Shown here piece after piece: positions 10,793 to 17,074 of a stretch of DNA of 64,000 nucleotides. Both the position numbers and the translations under genes were made by a program. Below the pieces are notes generated by a model. The model was not told the origin of the DNA and made no database searches. It worked only from the letters and a program-made list of their open reading frames with translations. The stretch is from Pandoraea bronchicola. Lineage in GTDB: Bacteria; Pseudomonadota; Gammaproteobacteria; Burkholderiales; Burkholderiaceae. The stretch spans positions 682,001-746,000 of the forward strand of contig NZ_CABPST010000001.1 in the NCBI RefSeq assembly GCF_902459805.1, written 5' to 3'. How positions within the stretch are numbered: the first letter of the stretch is position 1; each line of letters starts with the position of its first letter.

Positions 10793-11940
10793 TGGCGCTC
10801 GACAAACATACGTGGAAAGAACAGGTCAAGCGCCTGTTCGCCGGCTTCGACAAGCCGCTGGCGCTGATCGTCTTCCTGCTGCTGTGCGTGGGACTGGTCA
10901 CGCTCTACAGCGCGAGTATCGATATGCCCGGACGCGTCGAAGACCAGCTCCGCAACATCGTGCTCACGTTCATTCTGATGTGGGTGCTGGCCATGTTGCC
11001 GACACAGACGCTGATGAAGTTCGCCGTACCGCTCTACACAGCCGGGGTCGCGCTGCTCATTGCGGTGGCGATGTTCGGGCTGACGAAGAAGGGCGCGAAG
11101 CGCTGGCTGAACGTCGGCATGGTGATCCAGCCGTCCGAGATCATGAAGATCGCCATGCCGCTGATGCTCGCGTGGTACTTCCAGAAGCGCGAAGGCAACA
11201 TCCGCTGGTTCGACTATCTGGCCGCGCTGGCTTTGCTCGGCGTGCCGGTCGGGCTCATCGCCAAGCAGCCCGACCTTGGCACGGGGCTGCTCGTGGCGGC
11301 CGCCGGCCTCTACGTGATCTATCTGGCCGGCCTGTCGTGGAAGCTCATTCTGCCGGTGCTCGTCGCCGGGGTGCTCGGCATCGGCACGATCCTCGCGCTC
11401 GAGGACAAGATCTGCCAGCCGGATGTCGAATGGCACATCCTGCACGACTATCAGAAGCACCGCGTGTGTACGCTGCTGGATCCGACGTCAGACCCTCTCG
11501 GCAAGGGCTTCCACACGATTCAGTCGGTCATCGCCATCGGCTCCGGCGGCGTCATGGGCAAGGGCTGGCTGAAAGGCACGCAGGCCCACCTCGAGTTCAT
11601 CCCCGAGAAGCACACCGATTTCATCTTCGCCGTGTTCGCGGAAGAATTCGGGCTGATCGGCGAAGGCGTGCTGCTGGTGCTCTACCTGCTGCTGGTCGCG
11701 CGCGGACTGATGATCGCGGCCTCCGGTGCGACCCTGTTCGGGCGGCTGCTGGCAGGCGCCGTCACGATGATCTTCTTCACCTATGCCTTCGTGAACATGG
11801 GGATGGTGAGCGGCATTCTGCCGGTGGTCGGCGTGCCGCTGCCGTTCATGAGCTACGGCGGTACTGCACTGGTGACGCTCGGCCTCGGGGTCGGCATTCT
11901 GATGAGTGTCGCGCGAGAGAAACGGCTCATGCAGAGTTGA
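10789..11940 (+). CDS. rodA: Peptidoglycan glycosyltransferase RodA
   Basis: RodA is the SEDS-family glycan polymerase paired with PBP2. The 383-residue protein has about ten transmembrane segments, with the conserved KQPDLGTGLL, FIFAVFAEEFG and the C-terminal PLPFMSYGGT motif. An AAGGAGG site sits six bases before the ATG, which overlaps the mrdA stop by four bases, so the two proteins are translationally coupled. It closes the operon before a terminator. Confidence 0.97.
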   Translation: MMALDKHTWKEQVKRLFAGFDKPLALIVFLLLCVGLVTLYSASIDMPGRVEDQLRNIVLTFILMWVLAMLPTQTLMKFAVPLYTAGVALLIAVAMFGLTKKGAKRWLNVGMVIQPSEIMKIAMPLMLAWYFQKREGNIRWFDYLAALALLGVPVGLIAKQPDLGTGLLVAAAGLYVIYLAGLSWKLILPVLVAGVLGIGTILALEDKICQPDVEWHILHDYQKHRVCTLLDPTSDPLGKGFHTIQSVIAIGSGGVMGKGWLKGTQAHLEFIPEKHTDFIFAVFAEEFGLIGEGVLLVLYLLLVARGLMIAASGATLFGRLLAGAVTMIFFTYAFVNMGMVSGILPVVGVPLPFMSYGGTALVTLGLGVGILMSVAREKRLMQS

Positions 11941-11965
11941 CGGTGCGCTGACACCACGACGCGGA

Positions 11966-11999
11966 CAAAACGGCAGGCGCATCGCCCTGCCGTTTTTGT
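11966..11999. terminator. Bidirectional terminator between rodA and the Sel1-repeat gene
   Basis: The stem ACGGCAGG / CCTGCCGT (about 11970-11977 with 11986-11993) is extended by GGC/GCC pairs and flanked by AAAA on the left and TTTTTGTTTT on the right. It ends both convergent transcripts. Confidence 0.85.
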
Positions 12000-12012
12000 T
12001 TTGGCATGCGGC

Positions 12013-12726
12013 CTAGCGGGCCGGGGCCGGTGCGGGCGGCTGCATACGCTCGCGATTCATCGCGTCGAGCTTGCCCTGAGCCGCCACGTCGCCCTGCGCG
12101 GCCGCCTTCTCGTACCACAGACGCGCCCGATCGAGATCCGGCGTCACAACCCCATAGCCTCGCTCGTAGTAGCTCGCCACGATGTACTGCGACGGCAGAT
12201 CGCCGCCGCGCGCCGCCTTCTGGTACCAGCCGAATGCAACCTTGTAATCCTTGGGAACGCCGCGTCCGATGAAGTACTCGTTGGCGATGGCCGCCTGCGC
12301 CTGAACATGGCCCTGCTGCGCCGCCTTCTCGTACCAGAGGTTGGCCTGAGGAATCGACTTGCCGACGACGTAGCCGTCATCGAACATCTTTCCGTAGACG
12401 TACTGCGCCTGCGTCATGCCCGCGTTCGCCGCACGCTCGAGCCAATGCACCGCGCCGCCCGGATCGGATGTGCCGCCTTCGCCGTTGAGCAGCATCATCG
12501 CGTAGTCGAACTGCGCCAGACGATTGCCCTGTTCCGCCGCCCGGCGGAATTCCTCGAGCGCCTGCGACTGCTGCCCCGCTTCATAGTGGTGTACGGCCTG
12601 ATCGGTCAATGTCTGCGCCGGGGCCTGTGCGGCCGCCACGGCATAGGGGATGGGCTGGCACGCCACACTCACGAGCGTGGCGGCAAAACCGGCAAACAGC
12701 CGGCGCATGGCGTAAAGCGGCGACAT
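12013..12726 (-). CDS. Sel1-repeat (TPR-like) exported protein
   Basis: The protein has tandem Sel1-like repeats, helical hairpins that mediate protein contacts; clear copies are around WLERAANAGMTQAQYVYGKM, WYEKAAQQGHVQAQ, WYQKAARGGDLPSQ and WYEKAAAQGDVAAQ. The ATG at 12726 has GGAGG seven bases upstream and gives 237 residues; the longer open frame to 12993 is rejected. An N-terminal signal peptide is present; SVAC could be an imperfect lipobox, or cleavage could follow AVAAAQA. The tail QPPAPAPAR is proline-rich. It faces rodA convergently. The partner and role cannot be read from the sequence. Confidence 0.85.
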   Translation of the reverse strand: MSPLYAMRRLFAGFAATLVSVACQPIPYAVAAAQAPAQTLTDQAVHHYEAGQQSQALEEFRRAAEQGNRLAQFDYAMMLLNGEGGTSDPGGAVHWLERAANAGMTQAQYVYGKMFDDGYVVGKSIPQANLWYEKAAQQGHVQAQAAIANEYFIGRGVPKDYKVAFGWYQKAARGGDLPSQYIVASYYERGYGVVTPDLDRARLWYEKAAAQGDVAAQGKLDAMNRERMQPPAPAPAR

Positions 12727-12814
12727 GTCAAACCTCCGGGAGGGCGGGCTTGCGCCTATTGTGCGCCAAACGGAAAAGACGTGCCGGCCCCGCCATCTTT
12801 GGCGTCGCCCAACG

Positions 12815-12840
12815 AAAAACCCCGGCGCGTGGCCGGGGTT
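12815..12840 (-). terminator. Intrinsic terminator after the DsrE-like gene
   Basis: A perfect 9-bp stem (12818-12826 with 12832-12840) with a five-base loop is followed on the minus strand by TTTTT. Confidence 0.85.
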
Positions 12841-12863
12841 GGGTGTCGCACAAAGCCGCCCGT

Positions 12864-13286
12864 TTACGGCTTGATGTACGCGTAGCCCTTTTGCTGCAAA
12901 CGCGTGAGTTCGACCACACCGGACGGCGTAAAGTCCGCATCGAGCACGAACTGGTCCTTCTTCAGATTGCGCTGCTTGAGCGTGATCTCGCACACCTCGA
13001 ACTTGACGCCGCGTGCATGGAGCGCCGAGATCAGCGGCCCGACAGTGGCGGCATCCTTGTAACTCTCCATCAGGAAGTCGACCCCCTGCGAATGGGCGAC
13101 GACCACGATGTCGGTATCCGGCGCGGTATCGAGCTGGTTGCGGACGTTGCGCAACCCGGCGAGCGCCTGATGTTCGGCATCGTTGATGTGATACACGACC
13201 TTGTCGCGCGCGAACGCCGACGTGGCAGGCAGAGCCAATGCCGTAAGCAGGAATGCGGCCAGCAAGCCGCGCAGCAGCGTCTTCAT
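12864..13286 (-). CDS. DsrE-family-like periplasmic protein
   Basis: The ATG at 13286 with AGGAG nine bases upstream gives 140 residues. A signal peptide at 1-23 ends in ATSAFA before RDKVVYH. The mature part resembles the DsrE/DsrF fold: alternating strands and helices (VVYHINDAEHQALAGLRNVRNQL, DIVVVAHSQGVDFL, FEVCEITLKQRNL) with one conserved-position cysteine. Cytoplasmic DsrE proteins carry sulfur; exported single-cysteine relatives like this one are common in proteobacteria but not well characterised. It has its own terminator and looks monocistronic. Confidence 0.8.
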   Translation of the reverse strand: MKTLLRGLLAAFLLTALALPATSAFARDKVVYHINDAEHQALAGLRNVRNQLDTAPDTDIVVVAHSQGVDFLMESYKDAATVGPLISALHARGVKFEVCEITLKQRNLKKDQFVLDADFTPSGVVELTRLQQKGYAYIKP

Positions 13287-13380
13287 GTATGGAGTCTCCT
13301 GTGGGTTACGTTGTGCCAGCCGCATCATAGCGCGTTGGCACGCAGCGGGTCATTGACGAGGTGCGCTGGCCCGGCCAGGG

Positions 13381-13869
13381 TCAGACAATCGAGCTCGGAT
13401 AGCCTTGTCGCAAATACCACTCAAGACTCGGCGGACTATAGGCAGGCGGCGAATCGGGAGACGGCGCGCTCGGAGACGCTTGGCGAGGTGCGATGTCGAG
13501 TCCCGAATAGGGCGGCGGGGCGCCCCATGCGCCATCGGTCTGCGTTGCCGGATACGGCGGTGGTGCGTCGGGCGCGGCGTCGGTCGGCGCCGGCGTAGCG
13601 AATGACCAGAGGTGAGCGCCTCGCGCCGGATCTGGCAACAACGCGCGGTCAGTCGATCTCGTGCCAGCGAAATCCGCACGGAAATCGCCGCGAGGCAATA
13701 CAGGTGCGCTCGGTCGCGGCCGGGCGGACACAACGGCGACCGGCCGATTGGCCACATGGTCGAGCGCGATCAGATTCCCCCTTGAATCCACTCGTCGCAT
13801 CGAAATGAACCGCACGTCCGTCTGATGATCGTAGGCAACGGCATTGCTGCCAGAAGAGATTTTTGACAT
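13381..13869 (-). CDS. Proline-rich protein with three PPxY motifs, unknown function
   Basis: This 162-residue protein matches no family I know. The N-terminus (MSKISSGSNAVAYDHQ) is polar and serine-rich, with no signal peptide or membrane segment. The C-terminal half is proline-rich with PPPY at 103-106, PPPY at 118-121 and PPAY at 141-144, and ends in LEWYLRQGYPSSIV. PPxY is the ligand of eukaryotic WW domains. CAGGAAAGG precedes the ATG. Codon third positions are more mixed than in neighbouring genes, which hints at transfer. The start lies only 16 bases past the T-run of a strong terminator hairpin, so expression needs read-through or antitermination. An effector protein is one idea, but no secretion genes are nearby; a spurious ORF is not excluded. 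Confidence 0.6.
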   Translation of the reverse strand: MSKISSGSNAVAYDHQTDVRFISMRRVDSRGNLIALDHVANRPVAVVSARPRPSAPVLPRGDFRADFAGTRSTDRALLPDPARGAHLWSFATPAPTDAAPDAPPPYPATQTDGAWGAPPPYSGLDIAPRQASPSAPSPDSPPAYSPPSLEWYLRQGYPSSIV

Positions 13870-13885
13870 GACCTTTCCTGTAATG

Positions 13886-13921
13886 AAAAAACCCGCCAGA
13901 CATCGAGATCTGGCGGGTTTT
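13886..13921. terminator. Strong terminator hairpin between queD and the PPxY gene; possible attenuator
   Basis: A perfect 13-bp stem (13888-13900 with 13909-13921) with an eight-base loop is followed on the minus strand by TTTTTT, and on the plus strand by TTTT. It should end the que operon transcript. Because the ribosome binding site of the PPxY gene follows directly, it would also act as an attenuator for that gene. Confidence 0.85.
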
Positions 13922-14090
13922 GACTTTCGACCATGTCATTGCCGGCGGCCATCGACTTCGCCGGCAGAGTTTCGAATTCGTCGTGCCGTAGGCACCATCC
14001 CAGTCAAATTGGACGGCATCGGCACAAATCGCGTGCCCGACGCGAACGAATGCCGCAGCGACCTATGCGGCGATGCGGCGATGCGACGGC

Positions 14091-14534
14091 TTACGCCGTC
14101 ACTTCCGACCAGCAATTCGGCGTCTCGTACAGACGCAAACGCACCAGACGAAGGTCATGGCCGTAGTGCGTATCGAAGACGCTGCTCAGTTTGTCGAACG
14201 CGGCAGCCGCCAGATTCTCGACGGTCGGCACACGATCGAAAACCACCGTCTTGTGATCGGGCATCGTCTCGAGGAAATTGCGCACGGCCGTGTCGCCTTC
14301 ATAAACGAGGAACGCGTGATCCCACACCGACACGAGGTGTTCGTTGGCCAGCGCCTTCACGTCGGCGAAGTCCATCACCATGCCGTTGTCTGACGCTCCG
14401 CTCTCGCGGCTCACTTCACCCGCGAGCGTGATCTCGAGCACGTAGCGATGCCCGTGCAGGTTGCGACACTGGCTTCGGTGATCGGGAATGCGGTGGCCCG
14501 CATCGAATTCGAGTTTCCGGGTAATCGTAATCAC
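14091..14534 (-). CDS. queD: 6-carboxytetrahydropterin synthase
   Basis: QueD converts 7,8-dihydroneopterin triphosphate to 6-carboxy-tetrahydropterin, the second step of queuosine/7-deazaguanine synthesis. The 147-residue protein has the zinc ligands His14, His27 and His29 and the catalytic Cys23 in CRNLHGH. The start is a GTG at 14534, nine bases after the queE stop. It is the last gene of the queC-queE-queD operon. Confidence 0.93.
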   Translation of the reverse strand: MITITRKLEFDAGHRIPDHRSQCRNLHGHRYVLEITLAGEVSRESGASDNGMVMDFADVKALANEHLVSVWDHAFLVYEGDTAVRNFLETMPDHKTVVFDRVPTVENLAAAAFDKLSSVFDTHYGHDLRLVRLRLYETPNCWSEVTA

Positions 14535-14543
14535 GGCAACGGC

Positions 14544-15179
14544 TCAGGGAATGTTCAGGTATTTGTGCGTCTGCATCGACAGCGACCAGCGCGGATGCGA
14601 TTTGCAATAGTCGATCGCCAGCTTCGTATTCGTGTCGCGCAACGGACCATCCATCGGCTGCAGATAGAAGTGCTGGAAATCGAGCGCTTCATAATCGGCC
14701 AGACGCTGACGATCCTGCGGCACCACGACCTTCAGCTCGTCGCCGCGCGTGACGATCATCTGCGCATCGGCCTTCGGGCTCACGCACACCCAGTCGATCC
14801 CCTCGGGGATGACTTGCGTGCCGTTAGTCTCCACCGCAATGCGAAAGCCCTCGGCATGCAGCGCATCGATGAGCGGTGCATCGAGCTGAAGCAGCGGCTC
14901 GCCGCCGGTACACACGACAAAGCGGTGCGCGCGGTCGCCCTGCGGCCACAACGCCACGATCTGCGCGACGAGTTCCGCCGGCGTGCGGTACTTGCCGCCA
15001 TTCTCGCCGTCGGTGCCGACAAAATCGGTGTCGCAGAACTGGCAGACGGCATCAGCACGGTCCTCTTCACGGCCAGTCCACAGGTTGCACCCTGCAAACC
15101 GGCAGAACACCGCCGGGCGGCCGGCGTTCGCGCCCTCGCCCTGCAAGGTGTAGAAGATTTCCTTTACTGCGTACGTCAT
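14544..15179 (-). CDS. queE: 7-carboxy-7-deazaguanine synthase
   Basis: QueE is a radical SAM enzyme that rearranges 6-carboxy-tetrahydropterin to 7-carboxy-7-deazaguanine. The start MTYAVKEIFYTLQGEG at 15179 gives 211 residues; the frame upstream of it lies inside queC in another frame. The iron-sulfur cysteines are Cys31, Cys46 and Cys49, a CX14CX2C spacing that differs from the canonical CX3CX2C and is known from Burkholderia QueE. CTGGEPLLQ and ETNGT follow as expected. queC lies 22 bases upstream and queD nine bases downstream. Confidence 0.94.
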   Translation of the reverse strand: MTYAVKEIFYTLQGEGANAGRPAVFCRFAGCNLWTGREEDRADAVCQFCDTDFVGTDGENGGKYRTPAELVAQIVALWPQGDRAHRFVVCTGGEPLLQLDAPLIDALHAEGFRIAVETNGTQVIPEGIDWVCVSPKADAQMIVTRGDELKVVVPQDRQRLADYEALDFQHFYLQPMDGPLRDTNTKLAIDYCKSHPRWSLSMQTHKYLNIP

Positions 15180-15201
15180 GATGCTCTCGATAGTCGAAGG
15201 G

Positions 15202-15939
15202 TCAGGCCGCGCCGCGATCCTGATCGTGATGGCGTGCGCGCCACTGCTCGTAGCCGCGCTGGCGCAACTGGCACGCCGGACATTCGCCGCAACCGTAGCC
15301 CCACGGATGCAGCACGCTGCGCTCGCCCAGATAGCACGTGTGCGTGTCTTCACGCACGGTCTCGACGAGCACGTCGCCGCCCAGATCCTGCGCCATCTGC
15401 CACGTGTCTGCCTTGTCGATCCACATGAGCGGCGTCTCGACGATGAAGCGCTGATCCATCCCCAGATTGAGCGCGACCTGGAGGGCTTTCATGGTGTCGT
15501 CGCGGCAGTCGGGATAGCCCGAAAAATCGGTCTCGCACATCCCGCCGACCAGCACACGCAAACCGCGGCGATATGCAATGGTCGCACCAATCGTCAGGAA
15601 CAGCAGGTTCCGGCCCGGCACGAAGGTATTCGGCAGGTTGTTCTCCGCCATCGCAATCGTGGTCTCGCGCGTGAGCGACGTCTCGCTGATCTGACCCAGG
15701 ATCGACAGATCGATCATGTGGTCATCCCCCAGACGCGGGGCCCACTGCGCGAAGCGCTCACGCAGCTTGGCCAGCACGTCGGTGCGGCACTCCAGCTCTA
15801 CGCTGTGGCGCTGGCCGTAGTCGAAGCCCAGCGTCTCGACGCGCGCGTAGCGCGACAGTGCCCACGCGAGGCAGGTGGTCGAATCCTGTCCACCGGAGAA
15901 CAGAACCAGAGCGGAATCGGTGCTTGTCGTCATGATCAT
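15202..15939 (-). CDS. queC: 7-cyano-7-deazaguanine synthase
   Basis: QueC uses ATP and ammonia to make the nitrile preQ0 from 7-carboxy-7-deazaguanine. The 245-residue product has the PP-loop SGGQDS at 15-20 and the C-terminal zinc cysteines in CYLGE and [11 protein letters not shown] codons at 15939 and 15933 are both possible starts; neither has a clear ribosome binding site. It leads the que operon. No preQ1 riboswitch-like leader is evident upstream. Confidence 0.94.
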   Translation of the reverse strand: MIMTTSTDSALVLFSGGQDSTTCLAWALSRYARVETLGFDYGQRHSVELECRTDVLAKLRERFAQWAPRLGDDHMIDLSILGQISETSLTRETTIAMAENNLPNTFVPGRNLLFLTIGATIAYRRGLRVLVGGMCETDFSGYPDCRDDTMKALQVALNLGMDQRFIVETPLMWIDKADTWQMAQDLGGDVLVETVREDTHTCYLGERSVLHPWGYGCGECPACQLRQRGYEQWRARHHDQDRGAA

Positions 15940-16112
15940 GCGCTAGCAGTATCGCCCTCGCCGTCAGAGCGACGGGGGCCGGGGCACGCGCTTGCGGCCA
16001 CCTCTCGGGCAGCCCGCGTGCGGGATATGTCCGCGATTTTGAACCGCGATGCCCCGCGTCGCTATCGCCGGGACGTGATACCCATCATCGGGCAGCGTTT
16101 TCGTTCAAACGC

Positions 16113-16142
16113 AAAAAGGGCTTGCGATGTGCGCAAGCCCTT
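16113..16142 (-). terminator. Intrinsic terminator after tRNA-Phe
   Basis: A perfect 11-bp stem (16116-16126 with 16132-16142) with a five-base loop ends in TTTTT on the minus strand, seven bases past the tRNA 3' end. Confidence 0.9.
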
Positions 16143-16148
16143 CGAATT

Positions 16149-16224
16149 TGGTGGCCTGGGTCGGAATCGAACCAACGACACGCGGATTTTCAATCCGCTG
16201 CTCTACCAACTGAGCTACCGGGCC
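16149..16224 (-). tRNA. tRNA-Phe (GAA)
   Basis: The 76-base cloverleaf has a D arm (GCTC/GAGC), an anticodon stem GCGGA/TCCGC with loop TTGAAAA giving anticodon GAA, a T arm GTTGG/CCGAC with loop TTCGATT, and an encoded CCA end. The acceptor stem GGCCCGG / CCAGGCC has one C-A mismatch at the fifth pair, which is uncommon in a presumably essential tRNA. Confidence 0.97.
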
Positions 16225-16330
16225 AAGAGAAAAGCGATTATAGAGACTGCAGGCGCTTTACGCAAGCCCTATATCGAAAAAATCTGCGGGAAAGCGGCGC
16301 CGCGGCGCATCAGGGGGCGCCACGCTGCCA

Positions 16331-17074
16331 TCAGGTCTTGCTCTTGGAGAGTTCCACGCCCAGTTGCTTGAGCTTGCGATACAAATGCGTGCGCTCCAGG
16401 CCGGTTTTCTCGGCCACGCGCGTCATGCTGCCGTGTTCCTTGGCCAGGTGGTAAGCGAAGTACGCGCGCTCGAAAGCGTCGCGCGCTTCACGCAGCGGTA
16501 CGTCGAACGAGATGTCTGCCGACATGCCGGCAGCACCGGCCGCCCCCGCGACACCCTCGGCATCGTGAGCGCCGAGCGGTGCATGATGCGTGGCCGCACC
16601 GTTAAGGCCCGTGCCCGCATGGCGTGCGTCGCTCTCGCCGAAGACGCCCGTCTCCAGCGCATCGTCGTCGGCATCGAACGCGCTCGCGGCACCACCGGAC
16701 GGATCGCGCTTGCCGCGTGCGAGTCCCTGTTCCACCGCCTGCAGGAGTTTCTGCAGGGCGATGGGCTTTTCGAGGAAATTGAGCGCACCGATCTTGGTCG
16801 CCTCGACAGCGGTGTCGATCGTCGCGTGGCCCGACATCATGATCACAGGCATGGTCAGCAACTGCTGTGCTGCCCACTCCTTGAGCAAGGTCACGCCGTC
16901 GGTATCGGGCATCCAGATATCGAGCAGCACGAGGTCAGGCGTGTGGGTCGCGCGGAACGCGCGCGCTTCCTGCGCGTTCTCCGCCACTTCCACGACATGC
17001 CCCTCGTCGCTCAGAATCTCCGAGAGCAGCTCCCGGATCCCCATTTCGTCGTCCACCACCAAAATGGTTGCCAT
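16331..17074 (-). CDS. NtrX-like response regulator lacking the sigma-54 ATPase domain
   Basis: The partner response regulator of the kinase upstream. Residues 1-120 are a receiver domain with acidic residues Asp8, Asp9, phospho-acceptor Asp52 and Lys in FLEKPI. A long alanine- and glycine-rich linker (about 125-195) replaces the AAA+ domain found in classical NtrX. The C-terminus (about 200-247) is a Fis-type helix-turn-helix (MTRVAEKTGLERTHLYRKLKQLG). Without the ATPase it cannot open sigma-54 promoters and probably regulates sigma-70 promoters. Its ATG directly follows the kinase stop (TAA-ATG). Target genes are unknown. Confidence 0.88.
   Translation of the reverse strand: MATILVVDDEMGIRELLSEILSDEGHVVEVAENAQEARAFRATHTPDLVLLDIWMPDTDGVTLLKEWAAQQLLTMPVIMMSGHATIDTAVEATKIGALNFLEKPIALQKLLQAVEQGLARGKRDPSGGAASAFDADDDALETGVFGESDARHAGTGLNGAATHHAPLGAHDAEGVAGAAGAAGMSADISFDVPLREARDAFERAYFAYHLAKEHGSMTRVAEKTGLERTHLYRKLKQLGVELSKSKT

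Noticed and set aside
13649-13952. Alternative minus-strand frames overlapping the PPxY gene start
   Set aside because: They lack a placed ribosome binding site, run through the terminator hairpin, and encode no recognisable features.
15940-16148. Possible preQ1 riboswitch ahead of queC
   Set aside because: No short pseudoknot-like leader with the A-rich tail is visible in the sequence before queC on the minus strand.
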